A stretch of 64,000 nt of DNA from the IMG/VR virus record IMGVR_UViG_3300021964_000030, positions 24,850 to 88,849 of that record; one strand, 5' to 3'. The translations under genes were made by a program, and so were the position numbers. Within the stretch, counting starts at the first letter, position 1. Every line of letters starts with the position of its first letter. This stretch comes from a virus. Shown here one piece after another: positions 24,475-33,363 of this stretch. The notes beneath the pieces were generated by a model, which made no database searches, was not told the origin of the DNA, and worked only from the letters and a program-made list of their open reading frames with translations.

Positions 24475-24936
24475 ATGAGTACATTAACTACAAACAAAAA
24501 CTTTTTATCACCTGTCGGATTTCAGTTTTCTATTGATAGAGACCAATTTGCAAATGTAGAATATTTTTGCACAGCTGTGAATTTACCAGGAATTAATTTA
24601 GGAAACGTAGATTTAGGATATCGTGGCGGAACATTTACCGAAACTGGCGATAGGCTAGAATTTTCCGAATTATCTATTACCTTTAACGTTACTGAAGATA
24701 TGGATAATTATCTAGAAATTACTAATTGGATGCATCGTATTGTAAACCAAAAAGGTGATTTTAAATCTGATGCGACCTTGCTTATTATGAATTCTCATAA
24801 TAACATAGCAAAGGAAGTAAAATTTAATTCAATATTTCCAATAAGTATTAGTGAACTATCCTTTGATACAGCAGGTGATGTTGAATATTTAAAAGCTACA
24901 GTATCGTTTCAATATACTACGTACGAATTTAAATAA
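24475..24936 (+). CDS. Tail tube-like protein, gp19 paralogue
   Basis: 153 residues. It aligns along its length with gp19 of the same window: YRGGTFTETGDRLEFSELSI parallels FRGRKLNMAGDR and the strand after it, and both end with a SISELSFD / AIELSYDE segment and an aromatic-rich last strand. The T4 tail-tube fold is also used by gp54, gp48 and other baseplate-tube parts, so this may be an initiator or a specialised tube ring. The start is ATG 24475; the only upstream in-frame candidate is a TTG inside the terminator tail. Confidence 0.7.
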   Translation: MSTLTTNKNFLSPVGFQFSIDRDQFANVEYFCTAVNLPGINLGNVDLGYRGGTFTETGDRLEFSELSITFNVTEDMDNYLEITNWMHRIVNQKGDFKSDATLLIMNSHNNIAKEVKFNSIFPISISELSFDTAGDVEYLKATVSFQYTTYEFK

Positions 24937-24940
24937 ACAC

Positions 24941-24969
24941 TGTACAAATATCATTTTTAATGGTATAAT
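24941..24969 (+). promoter_or_regulatory. Early/middle promoter for uvsY-uvsW
   Basis: TGTACA at 24941, 17 bp, TATAAT at 24964 with TGG before the -10. Member of the 15-copy promoter family of this window. Confidence 0.85.
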
Positions 24970-25000
24970 ATATAATATATGATATGATTATGAGGAAATT

Positions 25001-25447
25001 ATGAATACATTAGAACAGATACATGAAATGTGGAAAAAAGATTGTCTTATTGATAAAATTGACCTAGATAAATCTGCCAGAGACTCAGCCAAACTCCATT
25101 CCAAATACCTAGAAATTTATTCAGTCAATAAGCTTAAAGTTAAAAAGCTAGATAATGACTTTAAAGTGCTACTTAAGAACAAATGGTTACATTATAACGG
25201 CAAATTGAGTAAGGAGGAAATAGACGAATTAGGATGGACATATGACCCTATGAATGGACTTACAGTTCTTAAAGGTGATATGGATAAGTTTTATGACTCC
25301 GACCCTATGATACAAGACCATCAGGCCAAAATACAATACGCTCAAGAAATAGTTGATACACTAAAAGAAATTTTAGAAAACATTAAATGGCGACATCAGA
25401 ATATTAAAAACATTATAGAATGGAATAAGTTTACTAGTGGGATATAA
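25001..25447 (+). CDS. uvsY: UvsY recombination mediator
   Basis: 148 residues. The N-terminus MNTLEQIHEMWKKDC and the C-terminal IKNIIEWNKFTSG are diagnostic of UvsY of T4-like phages. UvsY loads UvsX recombinase on single-stranded DNA covered by gp32. It has its own promoter and a TGAGGAAATT ribosome-binding region, and is followed by uvsW as in T4. UvsX itself lies 30 kb away at 55209. Confidence 0.88.
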   Translation: MNTLEQIHEMWKKDCLIDKIDLDKSARDSAKLHSKYLEIYSVNKLKVKKLDNDFKVLLKNKWLHYNGKLSKEEIDELGWTYDPMNGLTVLKGDMDKFYDSDPMIQDHQAKIQYAQEIVDTLKEILENIKWRHQNIKNIIEWNKFTSGI

Positions 25448-25459
25448 GATTATACCGAA

Positions 25460-26956
25460 ATGGACATTATTGAAGTTAAAAAGCGAAACGAAGCTTTTTT
25501 AGAAATTAAAACAGAACCAAGCGTAGAACAAGAGTTATCAGAACATTTTTGTTTTTATGTACCTGGTTATAAGTTTATGCCAGCATATAAAAATCGTATG
25601 TGGGATGGAAAAATACGATTATACGATATGAGAAAGAAAACTTTATATACTGGACTATATAAGTATCTTACACAATTCGCAAATGAAAGGCAATACGATA
25701 TTGTCTGTAAAGAAGATGCCTTCTATGGCACTCCTGACGAGGTGCTAAATCATGACATTGACACCTTTTTGGCCAATTTGACGGCTAGCGTGAATGGAGA
25801 GGATATATCCCCCAGGGATTACCAAATAGATGCCTTCTCGCTCTTGTTAAAAGAAACTAAAAGCCTTTTATTATCACCAACTGCTTCTGGGAAGTCATTA
25901 ATCATTTATATGGCACTGAGATATTACCTTGAAATGTACGAGGATAATGTGTTAATAATTGTCCCTACTACATCATTGGTAGAACAGATGTATTCTGATT
26001 TTGCTGACTACTCAAGTAAGGACACTTGGGATTGTGATAAAAATTGTCATAGAATATATGCAGGTAGAGACAAATATAACTATAACGAAAGAGTTACTAT
26101 TACTACATGGCAATCAATCTATAAATTAGGGCCTCAATGGTTCCAAAAATTTGGCATGGTTATAGGTGATGAAGCACATAATTTTAAAGCTAAGTCACTT
26201 ACGGCAATATTAGAAAAATGTACTGAAGCAAAATATAGGATTGGAACTACTGGTACATTAGATGGAACACAAACTCATCAGTTAGTATTAGAAGGATTAT
26301 TTGGTCCTGTCCACCAAGTTACGACGACGAAAAAATTAATGGACAATAAAGATTTAGCCAAATTAGATATTAAAATATTGTTAATGAAATACGAAGATGC
26401 TATATGTAAAGAAATGGCTAAAAGAAAATACCAGGAAGAAGTAGATTATATTGTCAAATATATACCTAGGAATAATTTTATTTCTAATCTAGCATTAGAC
26501 CAAAATGGTAATACACTAATCTTATTTCAGTTTGTAGATAAACATGGTAAACCATTGCATGATATGCTATCAGAAAAGATAAATAAAGATAGGAAACTTT
26601 TTTATGTATCAGGAGAAACAGATGTCGATACCAGAGAATCAATCCGTGAGATTACCGAGACACAGACCAATGCCATTATTGTTGCTTCCATGGGTACCTT
26701 TTCTACTGGTATTAATATTCGTAATCTTCATAATATTATCTTTGCCAGCCCTACTAAAAGCCAAATTAGAGTCCTTCAGTCAATAGGACGAGGATTAAGA
26801 AAAAGTAATGATGGAAGAAATACTGTAGTTTATGATTTAGCTGATGATATGCACTGGAAATCAAAGAAGAATTATACATTAAATCATGCAGCCGAAAGAA
26901 TTAAAATATACAGTAAAGAAAAATTTAATTACGAGATACACGAAGTAAAGATATAA
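25460..26956 (+). CDS. uvsW: UvsW helicase
   Basis: 498 residues. An N-terminal double-stranded-DNA-binding module (about 1-100, with PGYKFMPAYKNRMWDGK) precedes an SF2 helicase core: SPTASGKS Walker A, GDEAHNF Walker B, GTTGT motif III, and QSIGRGLRK motif VI. UvsW unwinds branched DNA and R-loops and switches T4 from origin to recombination-dependent replication. The stop codon lies inside a late promoter for the next gene. Confidence 0.95.
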   Translation: MDIIEVKKRNEAFLEIKTEPSVEQELSEHFCFYVPGYKFMPAYKNRMWDGKIRLYDMRKKTLYTGLYKYLTQFANERQYDIVCKEDAFYGTPDEVLNHDIDTFLANLTASVNGEDISPRDYQIDAFSLLLKETKSLLLSPTASGKSLIIYMALRYYLEMYEDNVLIIVPTTSLVEQMYSDFADYSSKDTWDCDKNCHRIYAGRDKYNYNERVTITTWQSIYKLGPQWFQKFGMVIGDEAHNFKAKSLTAILEKCTEAKYRIGTTGTLDGTQTHQLVLEGLFGPVHQVTTTKKLMDNKDLAKLDIKILLMKYEDAICKEMAKRKYQEEVDYIVKYIPRNNFISNLALDQNGNTLILFQFVDKHGKPLHDMLSEKINKDRKLFYVSGETDVDTRESIREITETQTNAIIVASMGTFSTGINIRNLHNIIFASPTKSQIRVLQSIGRGLRKSNDGRNTVVYDLADDMHWKSKKNYTLNHAAERIKIYSKEKFNYEIHEVKI

Positions 26957-26959
26957 ATA
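26952..26959 (+). promoter_or_regulatory. Late promoter overlapping the uvsW stop, leaderless for the next gene
   Basis: TATAAATA whose TAA is the uvsW stop codon; ATG follows after 5 bp (26965). The 13 bp after the T of the motif match the arrangement at 24462 base for base (TATAAATAGATATATG). Confidence 0.75.
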
Positions 26960-26964
26960 GATAT

Positions 26965-27378
26965 ATGGAAAATAAAATGGATATTAGACATATTAAGATG
27001 ATTAACGGAGATGAAATTATCGCACTTGTTAGTCGAAATAATGATGACAATATGTTAGTAGAGAGACCATGTGCTGTTATTAAAAACATGATTGGTACCT
27101 ATAATCTAAGTCCATACTTTCCATTTTCATCAAGTACACTATTTAAATTTTTAAAGAATAGAGTCTTATGTAGCGTTAAAGTTGATGATTCTTTAAAGCA
27201 AAAGTATTTAGGTTATGTACTTCAGATGAGAGCTCCCACCGGTGAACTGTTGGCTGGTGAAAGTGAGATGTTACAACAGTATCAAGATGTTTTGAAAGAG
27301 TATGCGACTCAGGTGGCTGAAGAAGAGGACTATTATTATGAAGAAGATGAACTACCTTCAAAGAAGATACTGCATTGA
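26965..27378 (+). CDS. Conserved small protein, possibly Sm-like fold
   Basis: 137 residues, function unknown. The N-terminal HIKMINGDEIIALV segment resembles the protein at 44632 (QLLVRLVSGEEIVGDV) in the same place, and both continue with a hydrophobic strand and an aromatic SPYFPF / FIPFMAY patch, so they are likely paralogues. The pattern 'hydrophobic-x-x-G-x-x-hydrophobic-x-G' recalls Sm/LSm strands, but this is only a suggestion. The tail is acidic with a run of Tyr and Glu. It is expressed late from 26952, and an early-type antisense promoter fires toward its 3' end. Confidence 0.6.
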   Translation: MENKMDIRHIKMINGDEIIALVSRNNDDNMLVERPCAVIKNMIGTYNLSPYFPFSSSTLFKFLKNRVLCSVKVDDSLKQKYLGYVLQMRAPTGELLAGESEMLQQYQDVLKEYATQVAEEEDYYYEEDELPSKKILH

Positions 27379-27414
27379 CATAGCTATATCTTCCCCGCCC
27401 CAGTATACAATACT

Positions 27415-27443
27415 ATTATATACTATAAACAACGTTTTGTACA
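27415..27443 (-). promoter_or_regulatory. Antisense member of the TGTACA-N17-TATAAT promoter family
   Basis: On the minus strand TGTACA (27443-27438) is followed by 17 bp and TATAAT (27420-27415). The flanking AAAACACTGTACAAAA is the same as at several + strand promoters. Transcription would start near 27408 and run leftward into the gene ending at 27378, where no minus-strand gene exists. Confidence 0.7.
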
Positions 27444-27486
27444 GTGTTTTCTGCAAAATAATGCAAATAAAAACCAAGATTAATCC

Positions 27487-27515
27487 TGTACAAAACCCTT
27501 AAGTTATGGTATAAT
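27487..27515 (+). promoter_or_regulatory. Early/middle promoter for gp55-gp47-gp46
   Basis: TGTACA at 27487, 17 bp, TATAAT at 27510, preceded by TATGG. Back to back with the antisense promoter at 27415-27443. Confidence 0.87.
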
Positions 27516-27541
27516 ATACAAATTATGGAGGAAACCCAACT

Positions 27542-28111
27542 ATGGCTTTAAAACCAAAAGAAAAACCACACTATGTAAATAACAGAGAATTCTCTCAAGC
27601 AGTAATGGATTATGTTACTGATAAGAATTTAGCAGAAAGTAAAGGAAAAGATATTCCGAAAGTTACTGACTATATTGCTAAATGCTTTATTAAAATTGCA
27701 GAAGGATTATCCCATAGACCGAACTTCGTGAGGTATACTTATCGTGAAGAAATGGTTATGGATGCAGTAGAAAATTGTTTAAGAGCAATAGGAAACTATA
27801 ATCTTGAAACAGCTACAAGAACAGGTAAACCAAATGCATTCTCATACTTTACTCAAATTTGTTACTTTGCTTTTATCAGAAGAATCACTAAAGAGAAGAA
27901 GCAACAAGATATTAAATTTAGATTTATCGAAAGAATGGGAATTGAAGAATTTGTTCAAGCCGGAATGGATGGCGAAATGGCAGCTGAAACTATGGCGTAT
28001 GTTGATACTCTAAAAACTAGAATTGCAAGAGTTAAAACAAACGATGAGAAAGTTAAGAAATTTGCTAAAAAAGAAAAGGCTCAACAAAAGCTTGAGCTAT
28101 TCATGAAATAA
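27542..28111 (+). CDS. 55: Late sigma factor gp55
   Basis: 189 residues, as in T4-like gp55. Shows the short sigma-70 region 2 homology: FVRYTYREEMVMDAVENCLRAIGNYN, then NAFSYFTQICYFAFIRRI. Directs host RNA polymerase to the TATAAATA promoters listed here, with gp33 and the gp45 clamp as partners. Its own gene is read from a TGTACA-type promoter, which fits an early/middle role before the late switch. TAATG overlap with gp47. Confidence 0.93.
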   Translation: MALKPKEKPHYVNNREFSQAVMDYVTDKNLAESKGKDIPKVTDYIAKCFIKIAEGLSHRPNFVRYTYREEMVMDAVENCLRAIGNYNLETATRTGKPNAFSYFTQICYFAFIRRITKEKKQQDIKFRFIERMGIEEFVQAGMDGEMAAETMAYVDTLKTRIARVKTNDEKVKKFAKKEKAQQKLELFMK

Positions 28112-29172
28112 TGAAAGTAGCTATATTAAACGACACCCATTGTGGTGTAAGAAATTCAAGTGACATTTTTCTTAGATACCAAGAAAGATTTTATGAAGAA
28201 GTATTCTTCCCATATCTAAAAGAACATAACATCAAGAATATTTTGCATTTAGGTGATTATTATGAACACAGAAAATTCGTCAATTTTAAAGCTCTTAATC
28301 AAAATCGCAAACATTTTCTTGAGCCTATGCGGGATGCTGGTATTACTATGGATATCATTCCTGGCAATCACGATGTGTATTTTAAAAATACTAATGAGTT
28401 GTGCTCACTCAAAGAGTTGCTCGGATATTTTACTTCAAATGTCAACATTATTATGAAACCAAAAGTCTTGGATTATGCAGGCTGTAAAGTTGCTGTAATT
28501 CCATGGATTAATAATAGTAATTACCAAGAATATACTAAATGGGCTATGAATTGTAAAGCATCTATTCTTGGTGCACATTTAGAGCTAAAAGGATTTGATT
28601 TATTACCTGGAGTACCCAATCCACATGGAATGAGTGCTGATGTATTTGAGAGATTTGAAATGGTTCTATCTGGCCATTTTCATACTAAATCATCAAGAGA
28701 CAATGTCACATATCTTGGTTCTCAAATGGAATTTACTTGGGCTGATGTAGATGACCCAAAATACTTCCATGTATTAGATACAGAAACAAGAGAAATTGAA
28801 GCTGTAAGAAATCCAATCACGATGTTCAAAAAGGTAATTTATGATGACACAAAAGTAAATTATGATGAAATAGATATGAGTCAGTTTGAAAAGAAATTTA
28901 TTAAGCTGATTGTTATTAATAAAAACGACTTGTACATGTTCGATAAATTTGTCGACAAATTACAAAGTATTGAAACATACGAATTAAAGATTGCAGAATC
29001 ATTTGAAGAGTATCTAGGTGATAGCGTAGAAGACGACAAAGTTTCACTAGAAGATACTACTGAATTGCTTGATTCATATGTCGATGCTGTAGATACAGAT
29101 TTAGATAAAGACCATTTAAAAGTTGAATTGAGAAAGCTTTATACTGAAGCACAAAACTTGGAAGTATTATGA
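28111..29172 (+). CDS. 47: Recombination nuclease subunit gp47 (Mre11/SbcD-like)
   Basis: 353 residues. Metallophosphoesterase motifs in order: NDTHCG, LGDYYEHR, PGNHDVY, and SGHFHTKS, then LGSQMEFTW. Pairs with gp46 to resect DNA ends for recombination-dependent replication and to degrade host DNA. The last codons overlap the gp46 start (ATGATG). Confidence 0.95.
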   Translation: MKVAILNDTHCGVRNSSDIFLRYQERFYEEVFFPYLKEHNIKNILHLGDYYEHRKFVNFKALNQNRKHFLEPMRDAGITMDIIPGNHDVYFKNTNELCSLKELLGYFTSNVNIIMKPKVLDYAGCKVAVIPWINNSNYQEYTKWAMNCKASILGAHLELKGFDLLPGVPNPHGMSADVFERFEMVLSGHFHTKSSRDNVTYLGSQMEFTWADVDDPKYFHVLDTETREIEAVRNPITMFKKVIYDDTKVNYDEIDMSQFEKKFIKLIVINKNDLYMFDKFVDKLQSIETYELKIAESFEEYLGDSVEDDKVSLEDTTELLDSYVDAVDTDLDKDHLKVELRKLYTEAQNLEVL

Positions 29173-30884
29173 TACATTTTAAATCTGTTTCCTGGAAGAA
29201 TTTTCTTTCAACAGGAAACGACCCTATTACTATATCATTAAATAAATCACCGACAACTCTTATTGTAGGTCAAAATGGTGCAGGTAAATCTACATTGCTA
29301 GATGCACTATCATTTGGATTATTTGGTAAACCACACAGAGATATCAATAAAAAACAATTGATGAACTCTATTAATCGAAAAGGTACAGTTGTCGAAGTCG
29401 AATTTGTTATTGGTGATTCTGATTTTAAAATTGTAAGAGGAATCAAACCAACTAAATTTGAGATTTGGCAAAATGGTAATATGATTAACCAAGCATCTAA
29501 TGTAAGAGATTACCAGAAGTTTTTAGAAACAAATATTCTAAAACTTAACCATAAATCATTTCACCAAGTAGTTGTATTAGGAAGTAGTTCATTCATTCCA
29601 TTTATGCAATTACCTGCTTGGTCACGAAGAGCTGTAATCGAAGATTTATTAGATATCGGCATTTTTTCTAAAATGAATCAGTTATTAAAGGAAAGAAACT
29701 CAAAGATTCGTGAAGAATTAGTCGACATTAATCATAACATTGAGTTATTTAAAACAAAAATTGATGCACAATCAAAATATATTAAAGATTTAGAAAATCT
29801 AAACGAAGAACAAGTTGATATAAAACGTGATGCAATTAATGTCTATAAAGAAGAAATAGCAGAAATATTTGAAGAATCTAAAACTCTAGGTAAAAACCTA
29901 CAGACAATGATTCAAGGTGAAGAAAAGAACTATAAGTATTTTGGCGATAAAATGTCAGATATGAAAGCTTATAATAAAGACTTTAATAATAAAATCAAAA
30001 CATTAGTTGAAGAAGCTAGATTCTTTGAGGATAACGATATTTGTCCTACATGTGAGCAGGACATAGACGCAACTATTAAAGTAAAAAAATTAGATGTACT
30101 TAAGGAAAAGGCAAAGGATGTTCAAGAACATAAAAATTCTTTAGAAAAAGAAGTAAATACTTTAGAAAAAGAAGGTCAAGAGATTATGAACAACCTTAAT
30201 CAGCTAAGACAAAAGCAACAAAGGATAAATTCTAACAATGACAAAGTCGCGCTCTTACAAAAAGAAATTGGTAAAACCCAAAAGGAAATCGATACGCTCC
30301 TTAAAACGTCAGGCGACACAAAGACGGCAAAGAAGGAGTTATCTACTCTCAGAAAGAAAAAGGAATCTACAACCGAAAAGAAACTAGAGTATGTTGAGGA
30401 AAGAACCTATAACGAAGCTATTGGTGAGATGTTAAAAGATACAGGTATTAAAACTAAAGTTATCAAACAATATCTGCCAGTAATGAATAGGTTAATTAAT
30501 CAATATTTACAAGTATTGGATTTCTTCGTAGCATTCCATCTCGATGAAAATTTTGACGAAACAATTAGGTCACGACACAGAGATACATTTAATTATGCAT
30601 CATTTTCTGAAGGAGAGAAACAAAGAATCGATTTAGCACTACTCTTTACTTGGAGACAAATTGCTAAAATGAAAAATAGTGCATCAACTAACTTATTAGT
30701 TTTGGACGAAACATTTGATTCAAGTTTAGATATGGATGGAATCGATAATCTAACCAAAATCCTGGATACGCTAGAAGATGGTTCTAATGTATTCATCATC
30801 TCTCATAAAGGAGATGTTCTAGAGAATAAATTTAGGTCTAAGATTGAATTCTTTAAAGACAGAAATTTCTCTAAAATAAGATAA
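29169..30884 (+). CDS. 46: Recombination nuclease ATPase subunit gp46 (Rad50/SbcC-like)
   Basis: 571 residues. Walker A GQNGAGKST near residue 40, a zinc hook DICPTCEQD in the middle of a long coiled coil, an ABC signature FSEGEKQRIDLALLF, and a Walker B LLVLDETFDSSLD. Forms the SMC-like partner of gp47. A usual length for the T4 family. It ends 8 bp before the tRNA promoter. Confidence 0.95.
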   Translation: MIHFKSVSWKNFLSTGNDPITISLNKSPTTLIVGQNGAGKSTLLDALSFGLFGKPHRDINKKQLMNSINRKGTVVEVEFVIGDSDFKIVRGIKPTKFEIWQNGNMINQASNVRDYQKFLETNILKLNHKSFHQVVVLGSSSFIPFMQLPAWSRRAVIEDLLDIGIFSKMNQLLKERNSKIREELVDINHNIELFKTKIDAQSKYIKDLENLNEEQVDIKRDAINVYKEEIAEIFEESKTLGKNLQTMIQGEEKNYKYFGDKMSDMKAYNKDFNNKIKTLVEEARFFEDNDICPTCEQDIDATIKVKKLDVLKEKAKDVQEHKNSLEKEVNTLEKEGQEIMNNLNQLRQKQQRINSNNDKVALLQKEIGKTQKEIDTLLKTSGDTKTAKKELSTLRKKKESTTEKKLEYVEERTYNEAIGEMLKDTGIKTKVIKQYLPVMNRLINQYLQVLDFFVAFHLDENFDETIRSRHRDTFNYASFSEGEKQRIDLALLFTWRQIAKMKNSASTNLLVLDETFDSSLDMDGIDNLTKILDTLEDGSNVFIISHKGDVLENKFRSKIEFFKDRNFSKIR

Positions 30885-30892
30885 TTTTTTTC

Positions 30893-30921
30893 TGTACAAA
30901 CATACTTTACTATGGTATAAT
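30893..30921 (+). promoter_or_regulatory. Promoter for the tRNA pair
   Basis: TGTACA at 30893, 17 bp, TATAAT at 30916 with TATGG upstream. The first tRNA begins 18 bases after the -10. Confidence 0.87.
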
Positions 30922-30938
30922 GGTACAGAATTAATTAT

Positions 30939-31015
30939 CTGCCCTTAGCTCAGCTGGATAGAGCAACGGTCTTCTAAACCGTAGGTCGGAGGTTCGAATC
31001 CTCCAGGGCAGGCCA
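30939..31015 (+). tRNA. tRNA-Arg (anticodon UCU)
   Basis: Full cloverleaf: acceptor CTGCCCT/AGGGCAG, D-arm GCTC/GAGC, anticodon stem ACGGT/ACCGT with loop CTTCTAA, T-arm GGAGG/CCTCC with TTCGAAT loop, discriminator G and encoded CCA. Reads AGA, which is by far the commonest arginine codon in this window. Confidence 0.96.
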
Positions 31016-31031
31016 ATATTTAGCCTGAAAG

Positions 31032-31115
31032 GCCCACATGGTGGAATTGGTAGACACAAGGGACTTAAAATCCCTCGCTTATGGCGTCCCGGTTCAAGTC
31101 CGGGTGTGGGCACCA
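31032..31115 (+). tRNA. tRNA-Leu (anticodon UAA)
   Basis: Class II tRNA: acceptor GCCCACA/TGTGGGC, anticodon stem AGGGA/TCCCT with loop CTTAAAA, long variable arm CGCTTATGGCG, T-arm CCCGG/CCGGG, encoded CCA. Reads UUA, the main leucine codon here. A 9-bp inverted repeat TTTAGCCTG (31019-31027) / CAGGCTAAA (31114-31122) encloses it and may mark processing ends. Confidence 0.96.
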
Positions 31116-31150
31116 GGCTAAAAAAACATGCATTATTTGCAAAAAAACAC

Positions 31151-31179
31151 TGTACAAATGGCTCAAGCTATGGTACAAT
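31151..31179 (+). promoter_or_regulatory. Promoter for the CobT-like gene
   Basis: TGTACA at 31151, 17 bp, TACAAT at 31174 (a C in the -10, as only in this promoter and the one at 33392). The region upstream, AACATGCAT then TTTGCAAAAAAACAC, is nearly the same before both. Confidence 0.82.
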
Positions 31180-31209
31180 ATACATATATTCAAATAAAGG
31201 AGTGATTAT

Positions 31210-33363
31210 ATGAATACAACAATCGCAAAACTACTAGCAAAAGAAGACGTTACCGTTCAAACCGGTGCATATTCTACTGCTTGGTTTGACATTAAAAACA
31301 GAACCCTAGGTCTTCCAGATTGGAAAGATATGGGTAAAGATGTCAAGGACCTTTTAATTGGTCACGAAGTTGGCCACGCATTATATACACCTTTCGAAGG
31401 ATGGCACGATAGTCCAGAGAAATTGGAAGGATGCCCTAGGTCATATATTAATGTAGTTGAAGATTGTAGAATTGAAAAGAAAATTAAAAGAGATTATCCT
31501 GGTCTTATCGGACCAATGTCAAGAGGCTATAAAAAACTAGTAGCTGACGAATTTTTTGGTGATGTCGATGCTATCGATTGGGACCAAGTAAAACTCATTG
31601 ATAAAATTAATCTAAAAGCTAAAATTGGTAATCTTCTTGATGTACCAATGTCAGATGTAGAATTATCGTTTTATAATAAATCTATGCAGACAGAAGAGTT
31701 TTCAGAAGTACTCGATGTCGTTAGAGAAATTCTAGCTTGGACTCAAGAAAACCAACCAGAATTAATCCAACAACCAGAAGTTTCCGAAGACGATTCAGAG
31801 CAAGAAGAAAATCATGATTATGACCCATCACAAGGTGGACATGATGATTATGAATCACAAGAGAATCAAGAAGAACAAAATAAAGATGGTGGTTCAGAAG
31901 CTGGTGATGAAGAAACAGAAGAAGAATCAGAAGACGAAACATCATTAAAAAGTGCTATCCCTCAGCATGATGAAGATATCTCAGTTACTGACAGCATTTT
32001 TAGAGCAATGGAAAAAACACTAGTTCCTGAATCTACTGAATATAATTATGGTAATGCTGTTTCTAAAGATACTATTAAAAAATGTGTTTTTAAATATGAA
32101 GAGCTTGCAAAACTAAGAATCCAAATGAAACAAAGAGAAAACAATTATGATTACAATAATGAAATCTATAATAATAGCATTGGTCCTTTTTATAAAAAAG
32201 ATTCAGAAGAAAAATTTAAAGCTTATATTAAAAGTGTTAAAAAGGCTATCGTTCCAGCTGTAAAAGAATTTGAGCAGAAAAAAGCTGCGCATCAGTGGAT
32301 GCATGCAACTACAGCTAAAACTGGTAGAATTGATGTTAACAAATTGCATAGGTATAAAGTTTCAGAAGATATCTTTGCAAAAACTACTCAATTAGCAAAT
32401 AGTAAAAATCATGGAATGTTTATGATTATCGATTACTCTGGGTCAATGTTTGAGTCTTTAAATAATGTATTAGACCAATTGATTCACAGCGTAATGTTCT
32501 GTAAAGCAGTTAATATTCCATTTGATGTATATGCATTTACGTCTGGTAATAATGTCGACCAATCCTACAAAGATGGCGATATCTACATGGATAGTTTATC
32601 AATGCCTCAGTTAATCCACAGTGCTTTAACTAAATCAAAATTTGAAGAAGCTCTAAAGCATTTATTCTCAAGAATGAAGCAATGTAATGGTCCTTACGAC
32701 AGATGGTCAAGAGCTGAATGTGAAGACTTTGGTTCAACACCTCTAAACCAAGCACTTATTGTTTCTCACGATTTAGTTAGAGATTTTAAAAGAAAATTTG
32801 GTATTGAAAAAGTTACCTTCCTTACAATTACTGATGGCGACACAAATCGTCTTAACATTATGGAAGACAGAACTCTTAATAAAATTAAACAACCACTTTT
32901 GTTCAACCCTAAAGTCAAGTTGGATATTCAAGGCAGAACCGTAGAATTATTCAATGGCACAGCTAAAGGTACTAGAGATTTACTACAAAATCTAAAGAAA
33001 TCATACGGTGTTACAACTATGGGATTCTTTATTGCAGACCATAGAAACGATTTCAATCATGCATTATCCAAAGCACACTCTAACGGCGAGGAAAATATGT
33101 GGTGGTCAGAAGAATTTGCTGAAGCTAAAAGAAGATATTTTGCACAACATAAAAAGAACAAATGTGTTCATTTTCAAGATGTCTTAGGATATGATAATTG
33201 GTATATTGTTAAAAACGAAAGCTTTCAAATCGATGCTGAAGCTGAAATTGAAGCTGATTCCGATATGTCAAAAGGCCAAGTTCTAAGAGCATTCAAGAAG
33301 TTTTCAAATAACAAGAAGAATAATAAGAACCTAATGACTAAATTTGGTCAGGCAGTGGCATAA
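31210..33363 (+). CDS. CobT-like von Willebrand A protein with N-terminal HExxH metallopeptidase motif
   Basis: 717 residues. HEVGH at 52-56, followed about 25 residues later by VVEDCRIE that could give the third zinc ligand. A very acidic linker lies at about 180-245. The C-terminal half is a VWA domain with the MIDAS motif DYSGS at 408-412 and a later TITDGDT. VWA proteins of this type work with MoxR/CobS-type AAA+ ATPases, and such a gene follows with a matching promoter. CobT-related genes are frequent in marine myoviruses and often called peptidase. The Zn motif suggests an ATPase-gated protease or a metal-insertion machine; the substrate is unknown. Confidence 0.75.
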   Translation: MNTTIAKLLAKEDVTVQTGAYSTAWFDIKNRTLGLPDWKDMGKDVKDLLIGHEVGHALYTPFEGWHDSPEKLEGCPRSYINVVEDCRIEKKIKRDYPGLIGPMSRGYKKLVADEFFGDVDAIDWDQVKLIDKINLKAKIGNLLDVPMSDVELSFYNKSMQTEEFSEVLDVVREILAWTQENQPELIQQPEVSEDDSEQEENHDYDPSQGGHDDYESQENQEEQNKDGGSEAGDEETEEESEDETSLKSAIPQHDEDISVTDSIFRAMEKTLVPESTEYNYGNAVSKDTIKKCVFKYEELAKLRIQMKQRENNYDYNNEIYNNSIGPFYKKDSEEKFKAYIKSVKKAIVPAVKEFEQKKAAHQWMHATTAKTGRIDVNKLHRYKVSEDIFAKTTQLANSKNHGMFMIIDYSGSMFESLNNVLDQLIHSVMFCKAVNIPFDVYAFTSGNNVDQSYKDGDIYMDSLSMPQLIHSALTKSKFEEALKHLFSRMKQCNGPYDRWSRAECEDFGSTPLNQALIVSHDLVRDFKRKFGIEKVTFLTITDGDTNRLNIMEDRTLNKIKQPLLFNPKVKLDIQGRTVELFNGTAKGTRDLLQNLKKSYGVTTMGFFIADHRNDFNHALSKAHSNGEENMWWSEEFAEAKRRYFAQHKKNKCVHFQDVLGYDNWYIVKNESFQIDAEAEIEADSDMSKGQVLRAFKKFSNNKKNNKNLMTKFGQAVA

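Noticed and set aside
31721-31945. Minus-strand frame in the acidic linker of the CobT-like gene
   Set aside because: Complement of Glu/Asp-rich codons; no start signals.
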